From NCBI GenBank assembly GCA_036001065.1, contig DASYUQ010000167.1, positions 1 to 47,197 of the forward strand: a stretch of 47,197 nt of DNA. The letters are read 5' to 3'. The stretch comes from Candidatus Methylomirabilota bacterium (lineage in GTDB: Bacteria; Methylomirabilota; Methylomirabilia; Rokubacteriales; CSP1-6). A program made the translations under genes and the position numbers. Below the pieces are notes generated by a model. The model did not search any database. It saw only the letters and a program-made list of their open reading frames with translations, and was not told the DNA's origin. Shown here in pieces: positions 23,177-32,163 of this stretch (the stretch's first letter is position 1; each line of letters starts with the position of its first letter).

Positions 23177-24718
23177 ATGGACCCCCATCGACGCATCGTA
23201 ATGGTGCTCATGGCAGCCGTGCTGATCCTGGGCGTGGCCCAAGAAGTCGCCGCTCAGCCGGCCCCTGCGGGAGAGGCGGTGATGGCCTGGCATGTCACCA
23301 TCGCCCCCACCTGGTTCGACCCGTCCACCGCTCCGCCGCAGATCACGCCCTTCGGGATCCTCTATGCCCTCCACGACGCTCTGGTCCGCCCGCTGCCGGG
23401 GCAGAAGATGGGCAACAGCCTGGCGGAGTCGTGGACGGAGAGCCCGGACGGGCGCGTGTACGAGTTCAAGCTGCGCCGCGGACTCAAGTTCCACAACGGC
23501 GACCCCGTCACCGCCGAGGACGCGAAGTTCAGCTTCGAGCGCTACCAGGGGGCGGGCGCCAAGGAGCTGCGCGCGCGCGTCCAGCGGGTCGAGGTCCTCG
23601 ATCCCCTCACGGTGCGCTTCCATCTGAAGGAGCCCTGGCCGGACTTCATGACCTTCTACGGGACCACGGCCACGGCCGCCGGGATCGTCGTCCCCAAGAA
23701 ATATATGGAGCAGGTCGGTGACGACGGCTTCCGGAAGCATCCCATCGGCGCCGGCCCGTACAAGTTCGTGAGCCATACGCCCGGCGTGGACGTGGTGCTG
23801 GAGGCCTACACGGGGTACTGGCGGCGTGTGCCTAATGTCAAGCGGCTGATCATGAAGAGCGTCGCCGAAGGCACCACCCGCCTGGCGATGCTGAAGAAGG
23901 GAGAGGCGGACATCGGCTATGCCTTCGATGGCCCCGAGGCGGAGGACGTGAAGCGGGACCCGCGCCTGACGCTCGTCCCCTCGCGGCACGCGTCCATCTA
24001 TTGGATCGAGTTCGCCGACCAGTGGGATCCCAAGTCCCCCTGGAACGATAAGCGCCTGCGCCTGGCGGTCAATTACGCGCTGAATCGCCAGGCGATCAAC
24101 GAGGCCGCTTGTGTGGGCCTGTGCCCGCCGGCCGGCGTCATCGTGCCCCGCGTCATGGACTTCGCCTTGCAGGCCGAGCCTTGGCCCTACGACCCCCAAA
24201 AGGCCAAGCGGCTGCTCGCCGAGGCCGGCTATCCCAATGGCTTCGACGCCGGGGACTTCGTGCCGATTCCCCCGTTCTTCACGGTGGCGGAGGCCGCGGT
24301 GAACTATCTGAACGCGGTGGGGATCCGGGTGAAGATGCGGCCGGTGGAGCGCGCGACCTTCTACGCCGCCTGGCGGGAGAAAAAGCTCCGCGGGCTGTTC
24401 CTCACCGCCGTGGGGAACTCGGGCAACGCCGCCAGCCGCGTCGAAGCCTTCATTTACTCCAAGGGCAGCTACGCCTACGGGGGCTATCCCGACATCGACG
24501 AGTTGTTCCTGCAGCAGGCGCGGGAGCGGGATCCGGCCAGGCGCGAAGCCCTGCTCCATCGCATCCAGCAGCTCACCATCGACCGGGCGATGTTCGCGCC
24601 CATCATGGACCTGCGCGCCCTCATGGGAGTGGGGCCGCGCGTGACCGAGCACACGATCACCTCGATCCCCATGAGCCCGTTCCCCTCCTATGAGGACATG
24701 AGGCTCAAGGGGCCCTAG
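23177..24718 (+). CDS. ABC transporter substrate-binding protein, family 5 (paralogue B)
   Basis: A protein of 513 residues from ATG 23177, with GGAGGAG 5-11 bp upstream. The signal peptide is residues 1-25 (VMVLMAAVLILGVAQEVAAQ). It is a near-duplicate of the protein at 17847-19382: long stretches such as LVRPLPGQK, ESWTESPDGRVYEFKLRRGL and EPWPDFMTFYGTTATAAGIV are identical, and differences are mostly single conservative changes. Two paralogues of one binding protein at either end of the same operon suggest a duplication, perhaps with altered ligand range. It is the last transporter gene before the two-component genes. Confidence 0.92.
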   Translation: MDPHRRIVMVLMAAVLILGVAQEVAAQPAPAGEAVMAWHVTIAPTWFDPSTAPPQITPFGILYALHDALVRPLPGQKMGNSLAESWTESPDGRVYEFKLRRGLKFHNGDPVTAEDAKFSFERYQGAGAKELRARVQRVEVLDPLTVRFHLKEPWPDFMTFYGTTATAAGIVVPKKYMEQVGDDGFRKHPIGAGPYKFVSHTPGVDVVLEAYTGYWRRVPNVKRLIMKSVAEGTTRLAMLKKGEADIGYAFDGPEAEDVKRDPRLTLVPSRHASIYWIEFADQWDPKSPWNDKRLRLAVNYALNRQAINEAACVGLCPPAGVIVPRVMDFALQAEPWPYDPQKAKRLLAEAGYPNGFDAGDFVPIPPFFTVAEAAVNYLNAVGIRVKMRPVERATFYAAWREKKLRGLFLTAVGNSGNAASRVEAFIYSKGSYAYGGYPDIDELFLQQARERDPARREALLHRIQQLTIDRAMFAPIMDLRALMGVGPRVTEHTITSIPMSPFPSYEDMRLKGP

Positions 24719-24813
24719 GCGAGTTCGACCACGGTCGACCTGGAGTAAAACCGTCTTTTGATGCTCTTGCACAGGAAGCCCGTCATGCGCTAATCTCCGG
24801 ACGCTGCCAGGCC

Positions 24814-27800
24814 ATGATGCATCGGTTGACGCTCCTTCAAAAGTTCTCGCTGCTCAGTTTTTTGTGCATTCTCGCGACGACGGTGGCCGTTTGCGTTCCC
24901 GGTGTTTTGGTTCTCGGGCGTTACCTCGTGGAGCACGACGCGGCCGTCGTCGGCGCGCTGGCCCGTCTCCTCCTCACGCGCAGCGTCCCCGCCGAAGCCT
25001 TCACGCAATCGCCGGCGCCGGATCCCGCGCTCTTCGAAGCGGCCCTGGCGGAGTTCGCCCGCTCGGAACACGTCGCACGTCTCGTCGTGTACGACTCCGA
25101 GCGCCGCGTGCTCTGGTCGGATGATGCCTCGCTGATCGGTCGCCGGTTCTCCGGGAACGACGAGGTGGCCGCCGCGTTGCGAGGCGAGATCACCGCGCAC
25201 ATCATCCGCCCTGGCAAGGAGGAGCACCAGGGGACGCTCCGCTTGTTGGAGCGGCTGGAGGAGATCTACGTCCCGGTGCGTTACCAGCGGGATGGACCCG
25301 TTATCGGCGTGCTGGAGATCTACCGTGACCCGCCGGCGTTCTTCGCCGCTCTGGATCGTGGGCAGGCCATCGTATGGATCCTGGGCGGAGCCGGCGGCCT
25401 CGTTCTCTATCTGGCGCTCTTCATGATCGTGCGGAACGCCTCTCGCGCCCAGGCGCGGCTGGAAGAAGAACTGGCCGCGTACGCGCGGGTGCTCGAGGCC
25501 CGGGTGCAGAAGCGAACGCAAGACCTCTCCCGGAAGACCCAGGCTCTCTCGACCCTGTACGCGATCTCCAGCACGCTCGGTCAAAGCTTCGAGATCCGGG
25601 AAATCCTGCAACGCGCCCTGGACGAGCTGCTCGCCGCCGGAGGCTTCGACGGCGGCTGGATCCACCTGCTGCCCGGCCAGGCCGGTGACGCTCCCCTCGT
25701 CGTCAGCCGGGACGTCTCTGACGATGTCATTCAGCGATTCGGCGCGGGGGCGGCTGCGGTGGCGACGTCGGGGCAGGCCCGGGTCATCGACGCCAACGCG
25801 GGGGCCGACGCCGACGAGCGCGGGGGCGCGCGGGCGGATGCGCTTCGCGCGATCTTGGTGGTGCCGATCTGCGTCGGGGACCAGCCGTCGGGAACCCTTA
25901 ACCTGGCCGGTCGTGCTCTCCATCGCTTCACGTCCGATGACGTCCAGCTCTTCTCCACCCTGGCCCGCCAGATCGGCGCCGCGATCGGGAACGCCCGACT
26001 GTACGCGGCGGCCCGTGAGCGGGAGCGCGAAGCGCGAATCCTTTACGAAACCACCCGGCACTTCGGCGAGCAGACCGACCTCGACTCGCTGCTCACCGCC
26101 ATCGTCGAGGGCGCCGTCACCATCACGCGGGGGTCGTACGGCGGCGTCGGATTTCCGGACGGCGAGGACATCGTCATCCGACGGCTCGTGACCCGCCGCG
26201 AGCAGGGCCCCACCGTGATCCGACATAAGATTTCTCAGAGTCTGGCCGGCTTCACCTATGTGTCGGGACAACCTCAGATGGCGAACGACCCCCTCCAGGA
26301 CCCGCGCCTCAATCGCGAGGTGGCGCGGGCGCTCGGCCTGCGCAGCATTGTCTGCAGCCCGCTGCAGATCCGGGGGCGGGTCATCGGGGTCCTCTTCGTC
26401 TGCAACAAGGAGTCGGGGCCTTTTACCGAGCAGGACCTGGTCCTCCTGACCGCGTTCGCGAATCACGCCGCCCTGGCCCTGGAGGACGCGCGGCTGCGGG
26501 CGAAAACGCTCCGGCGCGAGCGGGAGGCGTTCATCCTCTACTGCACCAGCGCGCGGCTGCACGCCCAGAGGGACCTGGACGCCCTGCTCACCACGATCGT
26601 GGAGGGGGCCATCGAGATCGCCAACGCCACCGCCGGCGGCGTCGCCGAGCGCATGGGAGACGAGATGGTCATGCGGACCGTCGTGGGCCTGCCCCTTCTT
26701 CCCGGCGAGACGGAGATCCGGCTGCCCGCGAAGGGCAGCGTGGCCGGCCTGACCTACGACACGGGGGAGCCGGTCATCGTCAACTCCATCAGCGACGACC
26801 CGCGCGAGGAGGCCATAGGAGAGATGTCCGCGCAGCGTGGGCTGCGTAATTTCGTCTGCGTCCCCCTCAAGAGCAAGAACGCCACCCTCGGCGTGATCAA
26901 GGTGTGCAACAAACGCGAGGAGGCCCCCTTCACGGACGACGACGTGCGGCTGCTCACCACCTTCGCCACCCACGCCGCCATGGCCATCGACAACGCCCGG
27001 CTGTTTCAGGAGACGAAGACCACCAAGGAGTATCTGGAGAACCTGATCGAGAGCTCGGTGGACGGCATTGTCACGCTGAGCCCCGGGGGGGCCGTCACCT
27101 TCATGAGCCAGGGCGCCCGGCGGATGTTCGGCTACCGGGAGGAGGACGTCCTGAGCACCTCCGCCCGCGTGTACTGGGTCAGGGGCGCCCGCGACTTCCG
27201 CGCGTTCCGCCGGCTCCTGGCCGACCGGGGTCGCCTGCAGAGCTACGAGACGGAGCTGCGCACCGCGGCGGGCGGGGTGCTGGCGGTGAACATCTCGGCG
27301 TCGCTGCTGCGGAACCCGGCCGGCGAGGTGACCGGGATTCTCGCCGTCGTCAAGGACGTCACGTCCCTGCGGGAGCTCCATGAGCAGATCGTTCGCTCGG
27401 AGCGCCTGGCCTCCGCCGGTCTGCTGGCCGCCGGCGTGGCCCACGAGGTGGGAAACCCTCTGACCTGCATCTCCTCCCTCAGCCAGGTTCTGCTCGCGCG
27501 CTCCTCCGATCCGGCCATCCAGCGGGGGCTCGAAGACATCCAGGTTCACGTCGGGCGCATCGAAAAAATCGTCCAGGACCTGGCCCACCTGACGCGGCCC
27601 GCGCCCCTCAGGATCCGGGAGAGTTCGCTCCCGGAGATCGTCGAGAGCGCGGTGCACCTGGCGCGCCACAACCCTGCCGCTCGCGCCATGAAGATCGAGG
27701 CCACTTCCGATCCCGATCTGCCACCCGTCCACGTGGCATCGGATCAACTCCTTCAGGTCTTCCTGAACATCATCCTGAATGCCGCCGACGCCGGCGGTGA

Positions 27801-28080
27801 CCTCAAGATTCGTACCGTCTGGGCCGGCGACGCCGCCCGGGTCATCTTCGAGGACACCGGTCGCGGCATGGGCGCCGAGGAGCTCCGCCGGCTCTTCGAT
27901 CCCTTCTACTCGACCAAGGACTCGGAAAAGCACATGGGTCTGGGGCTGTTCGTCAGTCACGAGATCGTTCGTCAGCACGGGGGAACCCTCCTGGGGGAGA
28001 GCCGACCCGGATCTGGCTCCACGGTGACCGTCACGCTCCCGGTGGAGCGCCTACCGGCGCTGTCGGAGAGATCCCTATGA
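24814..28080 (+). CDS. membrane-bound sensor histidine kinase with three GAF domains and a PAS domain
   Basis: A protein of 1088 residues (second ATG one codon later). Order: transmembrane helix about 11-33; periplasmic sensor about 34-182; second helix about 183-207; coiled linker (ARLEEELAAYARVLEARVQK); GAF1 about 262-400, GAF2 about 423-560, GAF3 about 588-730; PAS about 740-860; HisKA with phospho-acceptor His877 in GVAHEVGNPLTCISSL; HATPase about 930-1085 with N-box NIILNAADAGG, DTGRGMG and MGLGLF. It overlaps the response regulator by 4 bp (ATGA), so the pair is co-translated. The input is unknown; the adjoining transporter and copper-oxidase genes are candidate targets. The long open frame on the opposite strand is a GC-rich shadow. 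Confidence 0.93.
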   Translation: MMHRLTLLQKFSLLSFLCILATTVAVCVPGVLVLGRYLVEHDAAVVGALARLLLTRSVPAEAFTQSPAPDPALFEAALAEFARSEHVARLVVYDSERRVLWSDDASLIGRRFSGNDEVAAALRGEITAHIIRPGKEEHQGTLRLLERLEEIYVPVRYQRDGPVIGVLEIYRDPPAFFAALDRGQAIVWILGGAGGLVLYLALFMIVRNASRAQARLEEELAAYARVLEARVQKRTQDLSRKTQALSTLYAISSTLGQSFEIREILQRALDELLAAGGFDGGWIHLLPGQAGDAPLVVSRDVSDDVIQRFGAGAAAVATSGQARVIDANAGADADERGGARADALRAILVVPICVGDQPSGTLNLAGRALHRFTSDDVQLFSTLARQIGAAIGNARLYAAAREREREARILYETTRHFGEQTDLDSLLTAIVEGAVTITRGSYGGVGFPDGEDIVIRRLVTRREQGPTVIRHKISQSLAGFTYVSGQPQMANDPLQDPRLNREVARALGLRSIVCSPLQIRGRVIGVLFVCNKESGPFTEQDLVLLTAFANHAALALEDARLRAKTLRREREAFILYCTSARLHAQRDLDALLTTIVEGAIEIANATAGGVAERMGDEMVMRTVVGLPLLPGETEIRLPAKGSVAGLTYDTGEPVIVNSISDDPREEAIGEMSAQRGLRNFVCVPLKSKNATLGVIKVCNKREEAPFTDDDVRLLTTFATHAAMAIDNARLFQETKTTKEYLENLIESSVDGIVTLSPGGAVTFMSQGARRMFGYREEDVLSTSARVYWVRGARDFRAFRRLLADRGRLQSYETELRTAAGGVLAVNISASLLRNPAGEVTGILAVVKDVTSLRELHEQIVRSERLASAGLLAAGVAHEVGNPLTCISSLSQVLLARSSDPAIQRGLEDIQVHVGRIEKIVQDLAHLTRPAPLRIRESSLPEIVESAVHLARHNPAARAMKIEATSDPDLPPVHVASDQLLQVFLNIILNAADAGGDLKIRTVWAGDAARVIFEDTGRGMGAEELRRLFDPFYSTKDSEKHMGLGLFVSHEIVRQHGGTLLGESRPGSGSTVTVTLPVERLPALSERSL

Positions 28081-29435
28081 GCGCTTCCGTCCTGGTCGTT
28101 GACGATGAAAAGACCATTTGCGAAACCCTCGCCTGGTGTCTCCAGCAGGAGGGCCATCGGGTCGGCACGGCCGGCAGCGGGGAAGAGGCTCTGCGCCTCA
28201 TGGAGACCGAGGAGTTCGACGTCATCATCACCGACATCATCATGCCCGGCATCGGCGGTCTCGAGGTGCTGCAGAAGGCCCGCGAGCTCAACCCCCGGGC
28301 GGTGGTCATCCTGGTCACGGCCTACGCCACGGTGGAGACGGCGGTGCGGGCGTTGCGCGAGGGAGCGTCCGACTACGTCCTCAAGCCCTTCAAGCTGGAC
28401 GATCTCAAGTTCCGGGTCCAGCGCCTGCTGGAGTACCGCACGGCGTTCCAGGAGAGCGGTCTCTTCCGGCGCACCGTCGAGCACGCGGTGCCCGAAAAGA
28501 GCCTGCTGGGGGAGAGCGCGGCGATGCGCGGTGTGCGGGCCCAGGTGGCCAAGATCAGCCCGACGCCCAGCAATGTCCTCATCACCGGGGAGAGCGGAAC
28601 GGGCAAGGAGCTGGCCGCCCGCGCCCTCCACGCGGCCAGCCCTCGCCACGCGCAGCCTTTCGTTCCCATCAACTGCGGGGCGATTCCGGAGGCCCTGCTC
28701 GAGAGTCAACTGTTCGGGCATTTGCGAGGGGCCTTCACCACCGCGGTGCAGGCCAGTCCGGGCCTGTTCGCCGCGGCCGATCGTGGCACGATCTTCCTCG
28801 ACGAGATCGGGGACCTGCCGCTCCATTTACAGGTAAAGCTCCTGCGGGTGATCGAGGAGAAGCAGGTCTGGGCCGTCGGCAGCACCAAGCCCGTCCTGAT
28901 CGACGTCCGAATCATCGCCAGCACGAATCGAGATCTCGTCAAGGCGATCGAGGGCGGGGGGTTCCGGGAAGACCTCTTCTACCGCCTGAACGTCGTCCAC
29001 ATCGCCCTGCCTCCCCTCCGGGAACGGCGGGAGGACATCCCGATCCTTGTCGAGCACTTCATCCACGCCCTGAACTTGAAGCTGTCCACGAAATTCCTGG
29101 GCGTGGACCGGGACGTCCTCGGCGTCCTGATGAACCATCCCTGGAAGGGCAACGTTCGGGAGCTGGAGCACGTGCTGGAAAGCGCGATGATCCTCGGCGA
29201 GGGCGAGGTGGTGTCGGTGCGCGATCTCCCGCACTACCTGGTGACGGCCACCGAGGGGTCCACCGTGAGCTGCGCGCTCCGGGACGTGACCCGCCGCGTC
29301 GAGCGCCAGCACATTCTCGCCGTTCTCGCCCAGACCCAGTTCGACAAGAAGGAGGCGGCTCGGCTGCTGGGCATCAGCCTGGCCTCACTCTATCGCAAGA
29401 TCGGCGAGCTCGCGATTCAGACGAACGAGAATTAG
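28077..29435 (+). CDS. NtrC-family response regulator with sigma-54-activator AAA+ domain and GAFTTA variant
   Basis: A protein of 452 residues. The receiver domain has acidic pocket Asp9-Asp10 and phospho-acceptor Asp53 (IITDIIMPG), Thr in VTAYAT and Lys in YVLKPF. The AAA+ domain (about 142-370) has Walker A GESGTGKE, Walker B TIFLDEIGDLP, sensor ASTNRDL and the arginine-rich FREDLFYRLNV. The sigma-54 contact loop normally reads GAFTGA; here residues 218-223 read GAFTTA, within FGHLRGAFTTAV. A Fis-type helix-turn-helix closes the protein (KKEAARLLGISLASLYRKI). It overlaps the kinase gene. A sigma-54-like promoter lies downstream, before the multicopper oxidase gene. Confidence 0.93.
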   Translation: MSASVLVVDDEKTICETLAWCLQQEGHRVGTAGSGEEALRLMETEEFDVIITDIIMPGIGGLEVLQKARELNPRAVVILVTAYATVETAVRALREGASDYVLKPFKLDDLKFRVQRLLEYRTAFQESGLFRRTVEHAVPEKSLLGESAAMRGVRAQVAKISPTPSNVLITGESGTGKELAARALHAASPRHAQPFVPINCGAIPEALLESQLFGHLRGAFTTAVQASPGLFAAADRGTIFLDEIGDLPLHLQVKLLRVIEEKQVWAVGSTKPVLIDVRIIASTNRDLVKAIEGGGFREDLFYRLNVVHIALPPLRERREDIPILVEHFIHALNLKLSTKFLGVDRDVLGVLMNHPWKGNVRELEHVLESAMILGEGEVVSVRDLPHYLVTATEGSTVSCALRDVTRRVERQHILAVLAQTQFDKKEAARLLGISLASLYRKIGELAIQTNEN

Positions 29436-29498
29436 CCACAGTCCCTTTCTCAGTCCTTAGAATTCCACCGCCTCGGCCACACCCTGCCTGCCCGGTAG

Positions 29499-29579
29499 CG
29501 CGATCTCCCGCACTACCTCGTGACTGCGACCGAAGAAGAGACGGCTCGGTTTTCAGCCGCTCTTCCTGACCGACACTGA
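29499..29579 (+). pseudogene. duplicated fragment of an NtrC-type regulator C-terminus
   Basis: Right after a TAG, the frame reads RDLPHYLVTATEEET and then diverges to a TGA at 29577. The preceding gene contains RDLPHYLVTATEGST at the linker between its AAA+ and helix-turn-helix domains. DNA match is nearly exact over CGCGATCTCCCGCACTACCT, then drifts. It is therefore a broken partial copy of that regulator or of a close paralogue, 64 bp after the intact gene's stop. Confidence 0.7.
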
Positions 29580-29662
29580 TAAGGCCGATCTGGTGGACGG
29601 ATGCGACGCCTCAGGCCAACCTCCTGCAGACGCTCACGTAGTCTCGCTGCTCTTGGCAAGCG

Positions 29663-29712
29663 GCCGGAAACCGCAGCGCTCGCGACCGCGGGCGCTGCGG
29701 TATGTTTCCGGC
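29663..29712. promoter_or_regulatory. large inverted repeat between the regulator and the oxidase gene
   Basis: GCCGGAAACCGCAGCGC (29663-29679) is matched by GCGCTGCGG (29692-29700) and TTTCCGGC (29705-29712), i.e. 17 pairs with a four-base TATG bulge on the right arm and a 12-base loop. It lies about 135-185 bp upstream of the sigma-54-like promoter, a typical place for enhancer dyads of NtrC-type activators. It could instead be a transcript hairpin ending the kinase-regulator operon. Confidence 0.55.
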
Positions 29713-29845
29713 GGTCCGCGCGCGCTTCTCACCTTCGAGAAGGAGCCGCGCGTGTTTCTCACAGACGGGAATGTCACCAGGCGGCTGATGCTCCAGCGCC
29801 CACGTAACTCCCCGTTTTCGCGTCAACCCCATCTTTCGGAGACCG

Positions 29846-29861
29846 TGGCACGCTCACTGCT
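29846..29861 (+). promoter_or_regulatory. candidate sigma-54 (-24/-12) promoter for the copper-enzyme genes
   Basis: TGGCACGCTCACTGCT matches the consensus TGGCACG-N4-TTGCW except for C in place of the first T of the -12 box. The invariant GG and GC are correctly spaced (12 bp from first G to first G). It lies on the coding strand, between an NtrC-family activator gene and the oxidase operon. Confidence 0.6.
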
Positions 29862-30079
29862 GCTACCCGGTCCCCTAAGCGCTCGCCAGCCGTTGCTGAG
29901 CCAAGCGATCACACAAAGGGAGTCTTTCTGGGCAAACGCGCCTGACATGCGTTTGGTGTGGCTGGGGACGCGTGGCGTTCGGGAGTCATAAGCGTGCTTG
30001 AGATCGGTGAGAGGACGCTCGCGTTGCTCACGGGGACGAGGGCGGCCAGACTCAGTCAGCGTGAAAAGGAGACAGCGCG

Positions 30080-32095
30080 ATGCTGATTCGCCGGAGCAAC
30101 AAGCTCGCAGAGATCGCCAGAAGAAATCGCCAGGAGATCGTCAAGGCGCGGCTGAGCCGGCGCGACCTGTTCAAGATGGGGATCATCACGAGCTCGGGCT
30201 ACCTGGTGCACAAGAGCGGCCTGAGTGCCTGGGCGAGCTGTAATGCAGGCGAATGCGAGCCGGGCTGCAGCCCGCCCACTCTGGCCTTCATGGACCCCCT
30301 GCCGTTCCCGCCGATCTTGCCGGAACGCGACCCGGCGACCGACCCAGGGTTCACGTTCTCGCCGCCGACTGCGGTGCCCAATCGCAACATCAACCCGGCG
30401 ACGGGTATTCCGTTCGAAGGTCGCACGCAGGTCCATCAGTTCCGCGACCGGTTCCCCGCCGAGAAGTTCCACATCACCCGCATGCGGCCCAACTTCAACA
30501 CCAGGTTCAGCGACAATGCGACGAACCTTGCCCGAATCGGGCCTAATCTTACGTGGGGGTTCAACCTGGGCGGCGCGGCGTCCTCTGACGTCGGGCTCTC
30601 GCCTGGCCCCTTGATCGTGGCCCGCTATGGGGACCCGACCTTGGTCCGCCGTTTCAACGAGCTCTCCTTTGATACCAGGGGCTTCGGGGTGCCCGAGGTC
30701 TCGACGCACTTTCACAACTTCCACTCCGGGCCGGACAGCGATGGCGGCCCCTGTGACCCGGGCACGGGGGGGTTCAGCACGGACCCGCTGCAACAAGGGC
30801 GGTTCTTCTTCATCGGGCAGTTCTACGACTATTACCAGACAATGCAGCAGGCCGGGTTCGATACGCCTCAGTTCAATGGCCTCAACGTAGGCGGGACATT
30901 CGGGGACATCAGGGAGACCCTGACCACGACGTGGTTCCACGACCACCGCGTCGACCACACGGCCGAGAACGTCTACAAGGGCCTGGCCGGGATGGAATTC
31001 CTGTTCAACGCCTTCGACACCGGCGATGAGACGACGGGGTTCCGGCTGCCCAGCTTCTTCCCGTACCCGCGGTTCGACCTTCCGTTGATCTTTGCCGACA
31101 AGCTGTTCACCCCGGAAGGGGAGCTCTGCTTCGACACCTTCGGGTTCGACGGCCTCGTCGGAGACAAGTTCCTCGTCAACGGGAAGCTCCAGCCGTTCAT
31201 GAACGTCGAGCGGCGCCGGTACCGCTTCCGTCTGCTGGACGCCGGGCCGTCCCGGTTCTACCAGTTCTTCCTCACCAACCCCGCCAGCCTGAGCCAGCAG
31301 ATCCCGTACTGGGCCATCACGACGACCGACGGCAACTTCCTGACCGACCCCATCCGGGTCCAGAGCGTGCGCCTGAGCGTCGCCGAACGGGTGGACATCA
31401 TCATCGACTTCGAAGAGATCTTCCAGGCCACCAAGGGGGCCCGAACGATTCGCCTGGAGAACCGCCTGGAGCAGGTGAACGGGCGGGCGCCCACGGACAA
31501 GATCCTCCCCGCCGGCCAGGGGAACTTCTTGTTGGAGTTCCGGATCGTCGGCAACACCCCGGCGCCGGACAATAGCAAGAGTCCGCAGCAAATGATCGAC
31601 GATGCTCGAGCCGCCGGCAAAGCTTGCACGTTCTTTCCGATTTGCATCCCGCCGCGGCCGACCGACAACGCCCCCGACCAGGAAGACAGGATCCGGGTCA
31701 CGCGCACGTTCCGATTCGAGCGGGGCAACGGGCAGTGGCAGATCAACGGGCAGTTCGTCGATTGCACGCGGTTTCGGTTCGCGGTCCAGCGGAACACGGC
31801 CGAGCGGTGGATTTTACAGAACAACTCCGGCGGCTGGCAGCATCCCATTCACATCCACATGGAGGAGTTCCAGACCGTCCGGCGCAACAACCGGATCATC
31901 CAGCTCGGCGACATCGAGTTCGGCCGGAAGGACGTCCTCCGGCTGGGGTTCAACGAGCAGGTCGAGCTGCTCTTCCGGTTCCGCGACTTCCGGGGCGGCT
32001 ACCCCATGCACTGTCACAACACGGTCCACGAGGACCACGCCATGATGCTGCTGTTCAATGTTGCCGATGAGGGGGACACCATCCCCATACCGTGA
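30080..32095 (+). CDS. Tat-exported multicopper oxidase
   Basis: A 671-residue protein. The N-terminus carries LSRRDLFKMG, a twin-arginine motif, followed by a modest hydrophobic stretch, so export of a folded enzyme is likely. Copper motifs are complete: HFHNFH at residues 210-215, WFHDH at 285-289, HPIHIH at 588-593, and HCHNTVH at 644-650 with axial Met655. These form one type 1 and one trinuclear centre that couple substrate oxidation to O2 reduction. It resembles the bilirubin-oxidase/CotA-like cupredoxin group in its RYRFRLLDAGPSRFYQFFL segment. The substrate (metal, phenol or other) is not predictable. A SCO-like gene follows 68 bp later. Confidence 0.92.
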   Translation: MLIRRSNKLAEIARRNRQEIVKARLSRRDLFKMGIITSSGYLVHKSGLSAWASCNAGECEPGCSPPTLAFMDPLPFPPILPERDPATDPGFTFSPPTAVPNRNINPATGIPFEGRTQVHQFRDRFPAEKFHITRMRPNFNTRFSDNATNLARIGPNLTWGFNLGGAASSDVGLSPGPLIVARYGDPTLVRRFNELSFDTRGFGVPEVSTHFHNFHSGPDSDGGPCDPGTGGFSTDPLQQGRFFFIGQFYDYYQTMQQAGFDTPQFNGLNVGGTFGDIRETLTTTWFHDHRVDHTAENVYKGLAGMEFLFNAFDTGDETTGFRLPSFFPYPRFDLPLIFADKLFTPEGELCFDTFGFDGLVGDKFLVNGKLQPFMNVERRRYRFRLLDAGPSRFYQFFLTNPASLSQQIPYWAITTTDGNFLTDPIRVQSVRLSVAERVDIIIDFEEIFQATKGARTIRLENRLEQVNGRAPTDKILPAGQGNFLLEFRIVGNTPAPDNSKSPQQMIDDARAAGKACTFFPICIPPRPTDNAPDQEDRIRVTRTFRFERGNGQWQINGQFVDCTRFRFAVQRNTAERWILQNNSGGWQHPIHIHMEEFQTVRRNNRIIQLGDIEFGRKDVLRLGFNEQVELLFRFRDFRGGYPMHCHNTVHEDHAMMLLFNVADEGDTIPIP

Positions 32096-32163
32096 GGAAA
32101 GAGCCGAACAATCGGGAGAGGGACGGTAGCGAGATTGCAGACCGAGAAGAGGAGAAGAAAGTC

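Larger units (their letters stand above)
29580..30079. other. 500-bp non-coding leader before the multicopper oxidase gene
   Basis: No supported gene is present; open frames here lack family patterns and ribosome sites. It contains a large inverted repeat (29663-29712), a smaller CTTCTC/GAGAAG hairpin near 29728-29745, and a sigma-54-like promoter (29846-29861). AAAGGAGACAGCGCG gives the oxidase start a good ribosome site. About 220 bases separate the promoter from that ATG, so a long 5' leader is predicted. Confidence 0.6.

Noticed and set aside
24790-27978. A 1062-codon open frame on the minus strand opposite the histidine kinase
   Set aside because: It is Gly/Arg/Asp/His-rich with no family pattern, exactly antisense to a gene with complete kinase motifs. 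Long antisense open frames are expected at this GC content.
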